From an uncultured Lachnospiraceae bacterium (GTDB taxonomy: Bacteria > Bacillota > Clostridia > Lachnospirales > Lachnospiraceae): a stretch of 64,000 bases of DNA. Below the pieces are notes generated by a model. That model did not search any database, was not told the DNA's origin, and saw only the letters and a list, made by a program, of their open reading frames with translations. A program made the translations under genes and the position numbers. Where the stretch lies: NCBI GenBank assembly GCA_947625135.1, contig CANQNE010000010.1, positions 1 through 64,000 of the forward strand, in the 5' to 3' direction. Below, piece after piece: positions 36,887-46,453 of this stretch (the stretch's first letter is position 1; each line of letters starts with the position of its first letter).

Positions 36887-39800
36887 ATGTATCAGAAGGT
36901 TTCAACAAATATGAATTTTGTTGAAAGAGAAAAGAAGATCGAGCAGTTCTGGAAGGACAATGACATTTTTGAAAAGAGTATTGACAGCAGAAAGAACGGG
37001 GAGACGTATACATTCTATGACGGGCCGCCCACCGCAAACGGAAAGCCCCATATCGGACACGTGCTTACCCGTGTCATTAAGGATATGATTCCCAGATACC
37101 GCACGATGAAGGGGTATCAGGTGCCCAGAAAAGCCGGCTGGGACACCCACGGACTTCCGGTGGAGCTGGAAGTGGAAAAGCTGCTTGGCCTGGACGGCAA
37201 AGAGCAGATCGAAGAATACGGTATCGCGCCGTTTATTGACAAATGTAAGGAAAGCGTGTGGAAGTATAAAGGCATGTGGGAGGATTTTTCTTCTACGGTG
37301 GGCTTTTGGGCGGATATGGACGATCCTTACGTGACGTATCATGATGATTTTATCGAATCGGAGTGGTGGGCGTTAAAGAAGATCTGGGAAAAGAAGCTGC
37401 TGTACAAGGGCTTTAAGATCGTTCCCTACTGTCCCCGCTGCGGTACGCCCTTATCCAGCCATGAGGTTGCGCAGGGCTATAAGGATGTAAAGGAGCGTTC
37501 CGCCATTGCGAAATTCAAGGTGGTGGATGAGGACGCGTATATTCTGGCATGGACCACAACTCCCTGGACGCTGCCTTCCAATGTGGCGCTCTGTGTAAAT
37601 CCGGGATTTACCTATGTAAAGGTAAAATATACGGACGAGACCGGCGGGGAAACGGTTTATTATCTGGCGGAAGCGCTGGCGGAAAGCGTACTGTCCGGAA
37701 AGGGCTGCAGCTATGAGGTACTGGAGACCTTTACCGGAAGGGAACTGGAGAATAAAGCCTATGAGCCGCTGTTCCATTTTGCGGATGAAATTGTTGCCAG
37801 ACAGAAGAAAAAGGCGTTTTACGTCACCTGCGACAACTATGTCACCCTGACAGACGGTACCGGCGTGGTGCATATTGCGCCGGCCTTCGGTGAGGACGAC
37901 GCCAACGTGGGCCGGATCTATGATCTGCCCTTTGTGCAGCTTGTCAACGGCAAGGGCGAGATGACAGAGGAGACCGACTGGCCCGGAGTATTCTGCAAGA
38001 CCGCGGATATGAAGGTGCTGCAGGCGCTGGAGGACAAGGGCCTTTTGTTTGCGGCGCCCAAGTTTGAACACAGCTATCCCCATTGCTGGCGCTGTGATAC
38101 GCCGCTGATCTATTATGCGAGGGAATCCTGGTTCATCAAGATGACGGAGGTGAAGGATGACCTGATCCGCAATAACAACACCATCAACTGGATCCCCGAG
38201 AGCATCGGCAAGGGCCGGTTCGGAGACTGGCTGGAAAATGTACAGGACTGGGGCATCAGCCGGAACCGGTACTGGGGTACGCCTTTGAATATCTGGCAGT
38301 GTGAATGTGGCTGTATGCACGCTGTGGGCAGCAAGGAAGAGCTTCGGCAGATGTCTGACAATTGTCCGGAGGATATTGAACTGCATCGTCCGTATATTGA
38401 CGCGGTGACTATCAAATGTCCTCAGTGCGGCAAAGAAATGCACCGTGTGCCTGAGGTGATCGACTGCTGGTTTGATTCCGGCGCCATGCCCTTTGCGCAG
38501 CACCACTATCCCTTCGAGAATCAGGAGCTGTTTGCACAGCAGTTCCCGGCGGACTTTATTTCCGAGGCGGTGGATCAGACGAGAGGCTGGTTCTATTCTC
38601 TTTTGGCGATCTCCACCCTCATCTTCAATAAAGCCCCCTATAAGAATGTGATTGTGCTGGGTCACGTGCAGGACAAGGACGGTCAGAAGATGTCCAAATC
38701 TAAAGGAAATGCGGTGGATCCTTTTGAGGCGCTGGAAAAATTCGGCGCAGACGCCATCCGCTGGTACTTTTATGTCAACAGCGCGCCATGGCTGCCCAAT
38801 CGTTTTTATGAGGACGCAGTGGTGGAAGGGCAGCGTAAATTCATGGGCACCCTGTGGAATACCTACGCCTTCTTCGTGCTGTATGCCAATATTGATCAGT
38901 TTGACGCAACAAAATATACACTGGAATATGATAAGCTGTCTGTGATGGATAAGTGGCTTTTGTCAAAGCTGAATACCCTTGTGAAGACAGTGGATGAAAA
39001 TCTGGAGGCCTACAGGATCCCCGAGAGCGCCCGGGCGCTGCAGGAATTTGTGGACGATATGAGCAACTGGTATGTGCGCCGAAGCAGGGAGCGCTTCTGG
39101 GCAAAGGGAATGCCCCAGGATAAGATCAACGCTTATATGACGCTGTATACCGCGCTTGTGACGACGGCAAAAGTCGCTGCGCCGATGATCCCCTTTATGA
39201 CGGAGGATATTTATCGGAATCTGGTGTGCAGCATCGATCAGACTGCGCCGGAAAGCGTGCATCTGTGCGATTTCCCCAAGGTGAACGAAGCGTATATAGA
39301 CGCGGATCTGGAAGCCAATATGGAGGAAGTGCTGAAGATCGTCGTTATGGGCCGGGCCTGCAGAAATACGGCGAATATCAAGAACCGTCAGCCTATTGGC
39401 GCCATGTTTTATCAGGCTCCGTTTAATCTTCCGGAATTTTTCCTTGAGATCATTGAGGAGGAGCTGAATGTAAAGGATGTGCGGTACACAGAGGATGTGC
39501 GGGCGTTTACTTCCTATAGCTTTAAACCCCAGATGCGGACGGTAGGCCCCAAGTATGGCAGGCTTCTGGGCGCTATCAAAACCGCCCTTGGAGAGCTGGA
39601 CGGAAATCAGGCCATGGATGAACTGAATCGTACCGGCGTGCTGAAATTAACCATAAACGGCCAGGAGGCAGCGCTTACTGAGGAGGATCTGCTCATCGAC
39701 ACCGCCCAGAAGGAGGGCTATGTGTCCGAGCGCGAGGGCGACATCTGTGTGGTGCTGGACACCAATCTGACTCCGGCGCTGATCGAGGAAGGATTTGTCC

Positions 39801-40033
39801 GGGAGATCATCAGCAAGATCCAGACTATGCGCAAAGAAGCGGGCTTTGAAGTGATGGATAAGATCGTGGTTTCTCATGGCGGCAACCCGCGTATTGAAGA
39901 GCTGATGGAGACGCACAGGGATGAGATCTGCGACGAGGTAATGGCGGTGGATGTGACCGGCGTTCCAGACGGCTATACAAAAGAATGGAATATCAATAAG
40001 GAAACCGTTACCATCGGTGTAAAACGGGTATAA
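36887..40033 (+). CDS. ileS: Isoleucyl-tRNA synthetase (long, IleS2-like type)
   Basis: Charges tRNA-Ile. The 1048 residues show the HIGH motif in DGPPTANGKPHIGHVLTR (near 44-62), the CP1 editing domain (TTTPWTLPSN near 225), KMSKSKGNAVDP near 603, the anticodon-binding domain and a long C-terminal extension with no obvious CXXC zinc module at the extreme end. Length and the PTANGKPHIGH form match the eukaryote-like IleS2 class rather than the ~920-residue IleS1. ATG follows AATGGAGGTAATTT. Controlled by the T-box upstream. Confidence 0.96.
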   Translation: MYQKVSTNMNFVEREKKIEQFWKDNDIFEKSIDSRKNGETYTFYDGPPTANGKPHIGHVLTRVIKDMIPRYRTMKGYQVPRKAGWDTHGLPVELEVEKLLGLDGKEQIEEYGIAPFIDKCKESVWKYKGMWEDFSSTVGFWADMDDPYVTYHDDFIESEWWALKKIWEKKLLYKGFKIVPYCPRCGTPLSSHEVAQGYKDVKERSAIAKFKVVDEDAYILAWTTTPWTLPSNVALCVNPGFTYVKVKYTDETGGETVYYLAEALAESVLSGKGCSYEVLETFTGRELENKAYEPLFHFADEIVARQKKKAFYVTCDNYVTLTDGTGVVHIAPAFGEDDANVGRIYDLPFVQLVNGKGEMTEETDWPGVFCKTADMKVLQALEDKGLLFAAPKFEHSYPHCWRCDTPLIYYARESWFIKMTEVKDDLIRNNNTINWIPESIGKGRFGDWLENVQDWGISRNRYWGTPLNIWQCECGCMHAVGSKEELRQMSDNCPEDIELHRPYIDAVTIKCPQCGKEMHRVPEVIDCWFDSGAMPFAQHHYPFENQELFAQQFPADFISEAVDQTRGWFYSLLAISTLIFNKAPYKNVIVLGHVQDKDGQKMSKSKGNAVDPFEALEKFGADAIRWYFYVNSAPWLPNRFYEDAVVEGQRKFMGTLWNTYAFFVLYANIDQFDATKYTLEYDKLSVMDKWLLSKLNTLVKTVDENLEAYRIPESARALQEFVDDMSNWYVRRSRERFWAKGMPQDKINAYMTLYTALVTTAKVAAPMIPFMTEDIYRNLVCSIDQTAPESVHLCDFPKVNEAYIDADLEANMEEVLKIVVMGRACRNTANIKNRQPIGAMFYQAPFNLPEFFLEIIEEELNVKDVRYTEDVRAFTSYSFKPQMRTVGPKYGRLLGAIKTALGELDGNQAMDELNRTGVLKLTINGQEAALTEEDLLIDTAQKEGYVSEREGDICVVLDTNLTPALIEEGFVREIISKIQTMRKEAGFEVMDKIVVSHGGNPRIEELMETHRDEICDEVMAVDVTGVPDGYTKEWNINKETVTIGVKRV

Positions 40034-40045
40034 CATAAGATAGCG

Positions 40046-40073
40046 GGATCTGCGCAGAAGACGCCGCAGATCC
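40046..40073. repeat. Inverted repeat between ileS and glgP
   Basis: GGATCTGCG and CGCAGATCC, 9 bp with a 10-nt loop, 13 nt past the ileS stop. No T tract follows, so it may be a 3'-end stabiliser rather than a terminator. Confidence 0.45.
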
Positions 40074-40132
40074 TGCGTCATAAATGTGACCCCCGGAGGT
40101 TGGCCGATTGCGTCTTCGGAATGGAGGAAAAA

Positions 40133-42601
40133 ATGAACGAAAAATTTTTTCAGAAGGATAATTTTAAAAAGCAGGTAAAGGATAATGTAAAAGTGCTGTT
40201 CCGCAAAAAGGTCAGCGAAGCGACCCAGCAGCAGCTGTTTCAGGCAGTGGCTTACGCGGTAAAGGACGTGATCATCGACAACTGGATGGCGACCCAGAGC
40301 GCTTTTGAAAAGCAGGATCCCAAGACGGTTTATTATCTGTCCATGGAATTTTTGATGGGCCGCGCGCTGGGCAACAACCTGATCAACCTCTGCGCTTACA
40401 AGGAAGTGAAGGAAGCGCTGGAGGAGCTGGGATTTGATCTGAATGTGATCGAGGATCAGGAGCCGGATCCCGCATTGGGCAACGGCGGTCTTGGACGGCT
40501 TGCCGCCTGTTTTCTGGATTCTCTGGCAACCCTCGGTTATGCGGCCTATGGCTGCGGCATCCGCTACCGTTATGGCATGTTCAAGCAGGAGATCCGGGAC
40601 GGCTATCAGGTAGAGGTGCCGGATAACTGGCTGAAAGACGGAAATCCCTTTGAGCTGCGCCGTCCGGAGTATGCGACGGAAGTAAAATTCGGCGGTTATG
40701 TTGCCGTTGAGACGGACGAAAACGGACATCATCATTTTGTTCAGAAGGATTATCAGTCCGTTATGGCGATTCCTTATGATATGCCCATTGTAGGCTATAA
40801 CAACAATGTGGTAGATACCCTGCGAATCTGGGATGCGGAGGCAGTGAACTGCTTCCAGCTGGATTCCTTTGACAAAGGGGATTATCAGAAGGCGGTAGAG
40901 CAGGAAAATCTGGCGCGGAATATCGTGGAGGTGCTTTATCCCAACGACAATCATTACGCCGGTAAGGAACTCCGCTTAAAGCAGCAGTATTTCTTCATTT
41001 CCGCAAGTATTCAGACGGCAGTGAAAAAATATAAGGATTCTCACAGCGATATTCGCAAGCTCTATGAAAAGGTGGTATTCCAGCTGAACGATACCCATCC
41101 TACCGTGACGGTGGCGGAGCTGATGCGTATCCTGGTGGATGAAGAGGGACTTTCATGGGATGAAGCATGGGAAGTAACAACCAAAACCTGTGCCTACACC
41201 AACCATACCATCATGTCAGAGGCCCTTGAAAAATGGCCTATTGAGCTGTTCTCCAGACTGCTTCCCCGTATTTATCAGATCGTGGAGGAGATCAACCGCC
41301 GCTTTGTGATCGAGATCGAGAAAAAATATCCCGGCAACCATCAGAAGGTGCGCAGTATGGCGATCATTTATGACGGACAGGTAAAGATGGCGCATCTTGC
41401 CATCGCGGCAGGCTTTTCTGTGAACGGCGTTGCCCGCCTGCACACGGAGATCCTGAAGAATCAGGAGCTGAAGGATTTCTATGAGATGATGCCGGAGAAG
41501 TTCAATAACAAGACAAACGGTATTACCCAGAGAAGATTTCTGCTTCACGGGAATCCCCTGCTGGCTGACTGGGTGACGGATCATATCGGGCCTGAATGGA
41601 TCACCGATCTTCCCCAGATCCACAAGCTGGCCATTTATGCGGACGACGAGCGGGCACAGCAGGAATTTATGAATATTAAGTACCAGAATAAGCTGCGTCT
41701 TGCCGCATACATCAAAGAACATAACGGTGTAGAGGTAGATCCCAGATCCATCTTCGACGTACAGGTAAAGCGTCTCCATGAGTATAAGCGTCAGCTTCTG
41801 AACATTCTTCATGTGATGTATCTGTACAACAAGATCAAGGAACATCCGGAGATGGAGTTCTATCCCAGAACCTTTATTTTTGGCGCCAAGGCAGCGGCGG
41901 GCTACAAACGGGCCAAACTGACCATTAAGCTGATCAACGCGGTGGCAGATGTGGTCAACAATGACAAGACCATTGACGGAAAGCTGAAAGTGGTATTTAT
42001 CGAGAATTATCGCGTGTCCAATGCGGAGATGATTTTTGCGGCGGCGGATGTGAGCGAGCAGATCTCCACGGCCAGCAAGGAAGCTTCCGGTACCGGAAAC
42101 ATGAAGTTTATGTTGAATGGTGCGCTGACCATCGGCACCATGGACGGTGCAAATGTAGAGATCGTGGAAGAGGTCGGCGACAATAATGCGTTTATCTTTG
42201 GTATGTCCTCCGATGAAGTCATCAATTATGAGACAAAGGGCGGCTACAATCCCATGGAGATCTTCAATAATGATCAGGATATCCGTCAGGTGCTGATGCA
42301 GCTCATTAACGGTTATTTCGCACCGGAGGATCCTGAGATGTTCAGAGATATCTACAATTCTCTGCTGAACACCAAGAGCAGCGACCGGGCGGACACATAC
42401 TTTATCCTGAAGGATTTCCGCGCTTACGCAGAAGCCCACAAAAAGGTGGAAGAGGCCTATAAGGACGCTTCCGGATGGGCAAAGAGCGCCATCCTGAATG
42501 TCGCCTGCAGCGGAAAGTTCACTTCGGACAGAACGATTCAGGAATATGTAGATGATATCTGGCATCTGGATAAAGTGACTGTAGATATGGAAGAAGAATA
42601 A
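40133..42601 (+). CDS. glgP: Glycogen/starch phosphorylase
   Basis: PLP-dependent phosphorolysis of alpha-1,4-glucans to glucose 1-phosphate. The 822 residues include YYLSMEFLMGRALGNNL near 65, NGGLGRLAACFLDSLATL near 118, and the PLP-lysine signature EASGTGNMKFMLNGALTIGTMDGANVE near 655. ATG 40133 follows GGAGGAAAA; an upstream in-frame start lacks a site. No other glycogen genes are adjacent. Confidence 0.96.
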   Translation: MNEKFFQKDNFKKQVKDNVKVLFRKKVSEATQQQLFQAVAYAVKDVIIDNWMATQSAFEKQDPKTVYYLSMEFLMGRALGNNLINLCAYKEVKEALEELGFDLNVIEDQEPDPALGNGGLGRLAACFLDSLATLGYAAYGCGIRYRYGMFKQEIRDGYQVEVPDNWLKDGNPFELRRPEYATEVKFGGYVAVETDENGHHHFVQKDYQSVMAIPYDMPIVGYNNNVVDTLRIWDAEAVNCFQLDSFDKGDYQKAVEQENLARNIVEVLYPNDNHYAGKELRLKQQYFFISASIQTAVKKYKDSHSDIRKLYEKVVFQLNDTHPTVTVAELMRILVDEEGLSWDEAWEVTTKTCAYTNHTIMSEALEKWPIELFSRLLPRIYQIVEEINRRFVIEIEKKYPGNHQKVRSMAIIYDGQVKMAHLAIAAGFSVNGVARLHTEILKNQELKDFYEMMPEKFNNKTNGITQRRFLLHGNPLLADWVTDHIGPEWITDLPQIHKLAIYADDERAQQEFMNIKYQNKLRLAAYIKEHNGVEVDPRSIFDVQVKRLHEYKRQLLNILHVMYLYNKIKEHPEMEFYPRTFIFGAKAAAGYKRAKLTIKLINAVADVVNNDKTIDGKLKVVFIENYRVSNAEMIFAAADVSEQISTASKEASGTGNMKFMLNGALTIGTMDGANVEIVEEVGDNNAFIFGMSSDEVINYETKGGYNPMEIFNNDQDIRQVLMQLINGYFAPEDPEMFRDIYNSLLNTKSSDRADTYFILKDFRAYAEAHKKVEEAYKDASGWAKSAILNVACSGKFTSDRTIQEYVDDIWHLDKVTVDMEEE

Positions 42602-42652
42602 CGCAGAAAGCATAAATGAGGCTGCGGCCAAGTGCGGGAACTGCCGCGCCGC

Positions 42653-43855
42653 CTATTTGTTTACGGAAACATCATCCGTGGAAGGTCTGATCCGGCACAG
42701 CAATATCAGCATGAGCGCCGGGAAGAAGACGGCGGCAAGCAGGCCCGCCCTCAGCCCGTAACCGGGAAACAGCTGGGAGACGATGCTGACTGCCTGAGGG
42801 CCGGAAATGCAGCCCAGATCTCCGGCAAGGGCCAAAAATGCAAACATGGCGGTGCCCCCTGCCCGGCAGGTCTTAGCGGCCAGACTAAAAGTGCCGGGCC
42901 ACAGGATCCCCACGGACAGCCCGCACAGGCTGCAGCCCAGCAGACCAAGAAGGGGATGGGGCGCAAACACGGCCAGCAGATAGCTGGCTACAGACAGCAG
43001 GCAGCTTCCCCTCATAAATGCGGCGAGGGGGAGGTTCCGCTGGCTTTTGCCAAAAAACAATCTGGAAAGGCCCATTAAGAAGCAAAAAGAGCAGGGCCCT
43101 AAAATGTCTCCCACCGTTTTATTTACGTGAAGTCCCATTTCTGCGAAATAGGAAGCCCATTGTGACATACCCATTTCCGTCGCGCCGGAGCAGAGCATCA
43201 GCAACACCAGCGGCCAAAAGCCTTTCATGGTGAACAGCTTCCGCCGGGAGAGCGCGGAGCCTTGTTCTGTGAGCTGGCGAATGGGTGCGCCGATAAACAA
43301 AAAGAAGTTGAAAAAAGGGATCACGGCCCAGATCAGAGGCAGGAAAAACCACCTCTCCGTGCCTATGAGACGCAGCAGCAGGGTAGAGATCAGGATGAAA
43401 CCGACACAACCCCAGCAATAAAAGGAGTGCAGCAGACTCATGGCCTTTTCCTTTTCCTCTCCGGGAGCAGCCTCTACAATGGGGCTCACCAGTACTTCGA
43501 TGAGCCCGCTGCCCACGCCGTTCAGGCAGGTGGCGATCACAAGGCCCGTGATAGGCTCCGGCAAAAGCCGCGGCAGCACACAGAGGCTGATCAGCCCTGC
43601 CGCAGACAGTCCATGGGCAAGAAGCACCGCTCTGCGGTAGCCCATACGATCCGCATATTGGGCCGCCAGAAAATCCACCAGAATCTGTACGCCGAAATTT
43701 ATGGCGATCAAAAGTGAGATCTTATCCAGTGTAATATGAAGCTGTGTCTGATAGATGGCAAACAAGATCGGGCTGATATTATTGATAATCCCCTGTACCG
43801 TGTAAGCCAGATAACAGGCATAGATCGTAATCTTATAGTTTTTCTGTATTTTCAT
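42653..43855 (-). CDS. Major facilitator superfamily transporter
   Basis: About 400 residues with twelve hydrophobic segments. The loop 2-3 motif DFLAAQYADRMGYRRAVLLAHGLSA fits the MFS signature G(X)3DRXGRR. The family resembles FucP/YdcO-like or general sugar/drug carriers; substrate cannot be set. ATG 43855 is used; the ribosome site is weak. It converges on glgP with only 51 nt between stops and no clean terminator. Confidence 0.85.
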   Translation of the reverse strand: MKIQKNYKITIYACYLAYTVQGIINNISPILFAIYQTQLHITLDKISLLIAINFGVQILVDFLAAQYADRMGYRRAVLLAHGLSAAGLISLCVLPRLLPEPITGLVIATCLNGVGSGLIEVLVSPIVEAAPGEEKEKAMSLLHSFYCWGCVGFILISTLLLRLIGTERWFFLPLIWAVIPFFNFFLFIGAPIRQLTEQGSALSRRKLFTMKGFWPLVLLMLCSGATEMGMSQWASYFAEMGLHVNKTVGDILGPCSFCFLMGLSRLFFGKSQRNLPLAAFMRGSCLLSVASYLLAVFAPHPLLGLLGCSLCGLSVGILWPGTFSLAAKTCRAGGTAMFAFLALAGDLGCISGPQAVSIVSQLFPGYGLRAGLLAAVFFPALMLILLCRIRPSTDDVSVNK

Positions 43856-43888
43856 ATCCAATCATTCCAAGGTAAGTCATATTTGTTG

Positions 43889-46258
43889 TCAGGAATCCTG
43901 AAATTCTGCGATAGTCACGCCGGTGTCGCCCTCTCCGAAGGTGCCCAGCCGGAAAGACTTGATATATTTTTGCTTGCGCAGATGCTGATGCACGGCGTTT
44001 TTCAGGGCGCCGGTGCCTTTGCCGTGGACAATGCGCACTTGCTGGAGATGGGCAAGGTATGCGTCGTCCAGGTATTTGTCCAGCCGGGGAAGGGCTTCGT
44101 CCACCGTCTGTCCGATGAGATTGATCTCGGAAGAGATAGAGGCGGCTTTTCCCATGTTGTAAGTACCTTTTTGGGGTTCTTCCTTTCGTGGCCCGGCCAG
44201 AAATTCCAGATCCCGGATATTTACCTGAGAGCGCAGCGCACCCATCTGTACATAGACTTCGCCCTTTTGATTGGGCGGTGTGCTGACGGTGCCGTTCATG
44301 CCCAGCGTCAGCACCTTCACAAGGGATCCTACCTGAAAATCTGCAGCCTCCGCCTGTTTTTTTCTGGGTGCCGTGTTTTTGGAGGACAAAGACGCATCCA
44401 GTCCGGACAGTTTTTCGCGGAGAGCCGCGCGTTCCCGTTCCATTTTTTTGTTGTTTGCGTCTGTGGCGCCGTATTTCTGGAAATTGCGGATCGTGGTATC
44501 GGCAAAGGCTTTTGCGTCCGCAAGGATCCTGCGGGCCTCTTCGTTGGCCTGCCGGATAATGGACTCCCGGCGGGCGGCGAGCTTGTCGTTTTTCTCCTCC
44601 AGCTTTTGCCGCAATCGTTTGATCTCTTCCTTGTGGGTCTGAATTTCCTGCTGTTCTTTCTCGATGGTGACGCGGCTGGTCTCCAGGTCGGAAATGAGAT
44701 CCTCAAAGCTCTCCTGCTGGGTGCTGAGCCGGCCCCTGGCGTCGTCGATCAGGTAACCGGGCAGTCCCAGCTTGGAGGAAATGGCGAAAGCGTTGCTTTT
44801 TCCCGGAATACCCATCAAAAGGCGGTACGTGGGAGAAAGGGTATTGACGTCAAATTCGCAGCAGGCGTTCTCCACCCCTTCTGTTCCCAGAGCGTACACC
44901 TTCAGCTCGCTGTAGTGGGTGGTAGCCATGGTGCGCACCTGCATGTTGTGCAAAAAGGTGAGAATGGAAATGGCAAGGGCGGCGCCTTCGGTGGGATCCG
45001 TACCTGCGCATAGCTCGTCGAAAAGCACCAGACTTTGTCCGTCCGCGTGGTTTAAGATGTTTACAATGTTAGTCATGTGAGAGGAAAATGTGGACAGATT
45101 CTGTTCAATACTCTGTTCGTCTCCGATGTCCGCATAAACCTCCTGAAAAACCGCCAGCTTGGAGCGGTCCAGAGCCGGAATGTGCAGCCCGGCCTGTCCC
45201 ATCAGCGTCAGCAGGCCCACAGTCTTCAGAGAAACGGTCTTGCCGCCGGTGTTGGGGCCGGTGATGATCAGCTGGTCAAAGTCTTCTCCTAAATGAATTT
45301 GGATGGGCACCACTGTTTTGGGGTTCAGAAGGGGATGCCGTCCCTGACGGATGCGGATCTGCCCCTTTGTATTCAAAATGGGAGCGGTGGCGTTGTGATC
45401 TCTTGCAAGGGAGGCCTTTGCAAAAATAAAGTCCAGCTGTGTGAGGATGGAAAGGTTTTCTGCAAGGGCATCCAGATGGAGCGCCGCCTGTGCGCTGAGA
45501 TCCCCGAGAATTTTTTCAATCTCTTCCTGCTCCTTCAGCTGCAGCTCCCGGATGTCGTTGTTCAGCTTTACAATGGACATGGGCTCGATAAACAGAGTGG
45601 AGCCGGAGCCGGACTGGTCGTGGATCATGCCGGGGACGGAGGAACGGTATTCTGCTTTGACAGGCAGACAGTAGCGGTTGTTGCGCATGGTGATAACGGC
45701 GTCCTGCAGATAGGTGCGGGTGCCGGAATTGTTCAGCATGGCGTTCAGCTGGCTGTGGATCTTGTCGTTGGCATTTTTCATGCTCCGTCGGATCTGCCGC
45801 AGAGCGGGGCTCGCGTCGTCGGCGAACTCTTCCTCGGACAAGATGCAGCGGCGGATCTCAGCTGCAAGGGGAGTCACAGGCTCAATAGCTGCAAAGAGTG
45901 GATCCAGACAATCGCCCGCGCTTTCGTCTCGTTCTGTGCGGGAGTAAGATTTGATCCGTCTGGCGTTTTCCAGAAGAGAGCAGATATGCAGCAGTTCTCC
46001 TGCAGTCAGGGCGCTGCCGATCTCCAGTCGTTTTATGGAAGGGCCGATGTCCGGAATACCGTAAAAAGGCAGGCTCCCGTATTTGAAAATGCGGGTCAGC
46101 GCGGCGGCGGTCTCTTCCTGAGCGGCCTGAATCTTTGTCAGATCGGTCATCGGCTTTAAATTCCGGCACAGCGCTTTGCCCAGCGCAGAGGATGCCCGGT
46201 CCGCCAGCTGCCCGATGATCTTATCATATTCTAAAACGTGCAATACTTTTTCGTTCAT
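43889..46258 (-). CDS. mutS2: MutS2 endonuclease/ribosome rescue ATPase
   Basis: MutS-family ATPase linked to suppression of recombination and, in Bacillus, to splitting of collided ribosomes. In 789 residues: helical lever domain (1-300), Walker A ITGPNTGGKT near 333, Walker B LVLFDELCAGTDPTEGAAL near 411, a coiled coil about 520-630, a KOW-like region, and a C-terminal Smr nuclease domain with VRIVHGKGTGALKNAVH. Length is typical. It runs toward the MFS gene and is divergent from yhaM. Confidence 0.95.
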   Translation of the reverse strand: MNEKVLHVLEYDKIIGQLADRASSALGKALCRNLKPMTDLTKIQAAQEETAAALTRIFKYGSLPFYGIPDIGPSIKRLEIGSALTAGELLHICSLLENARRIKSYSRTERDESAGDCLDPLFAAIEPVTPLAAEIRRCILSEEEFADDASPALRQIRRSMKNANDKIHSQLNAMLNNSGTRTYLQDAVITMRNNRYCLPVKAEYRSSVPGMIHDQSGSGSTLFIEPMSIVKLNNDIRELQLKEQEEIEKILGDLSAQAALHLDALAENLSILTQLDFIFAKASLARDHNATAPILNTKGQIRIRQGRHPLLNPKTVVPIQIHLGEDFDQLIITGPNTGGKTVSLKTVGLLTLMGQAGLHIPALDRSKLAVFQEVYADIGDEQSIEQNLSTFSSHMTNIVNILNHADGQSLVLFDELCAGTDPTEGAALAISILTFLHNMQVRTMATTHYSELKVYALGTEGVENACCEFDVNTLSPTYRLLMGIPGKSNAFAISSKLGLPGYLIDDARGRLSTQQESFEDLISDLETSRVTIEKEQQEIQTHKEEIKRLRQKLEEKNDKLAARRESIIRQANEEARRILADAKAFADTTIRNFQKYGATDANNKKMERERAALREKLSGLDASLSSKNTAPRKKQAEAADFQVGSLVKVLTLGMNGTVSTPPNQKGEVYVQMGALRSQVNIRDLEFLAGPRKEEPQKGTYNMGKAASISSEINLIGQTVDEALPRLDKYLDDAYLAHLQQVRIVHGKGTGALKNAVHQHLRKQKYIKSFRLGTFGEGDTGVTIAEFQDS

Positions 46259-46285
46259 AAAAATCCTTTCCTGTTTTTCAAATGC

Positions 46286-46314
46286 TTTACTATTTTGTTA
46301 TTTTACCCTATAAT
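46286..46314 (+). promoter_or_regulatory. Promoter upstream of yhaM-like gene
   Basis: TTTACT (46286-46291), 17 nt, TATAAT (46309-46314). Confidence 0.65.
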
Positions 46315-46386
46315 AAAAGAAATTGAAATAGAAAAGTTGATTCTAGGAAGATTTGTGGTGGAGCGTCACAAATTGCTTTGATGGCA

Positions 46387-46417
46387 GATGAAAAATCGCA
46401 TGCGCGATTTTGTCATC
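46387..46417. repeat. Hairpin adjoining dispersed repeat
   Basis: GATGA...AAATCGC and GCGATTT...TCATC form a stem with one asymmetry (AAATCGC 46393-46399, GCGATTT 46404-46410). It lies directly beside the repeat at 46413-46444, in the 5' leader of the yhaM-like gene. Confidence 0.55.
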
Positions 46418-46444
46418 GCCTCGTCGCGTAAACGCTCCGGAATG
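46413..46444 (-). repeat. Dispersed repeat, copy B
   Basis: Reverse-complement partner of 34227-34258 (30 of 32 identical). It ends 10 nt before the start codon, and its last bases overlap the ribosome-binding GGAG. It is part of the transcribed leader. Confidence 0.75.
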
Positions 46445-46453
46445 GAGAATAAA

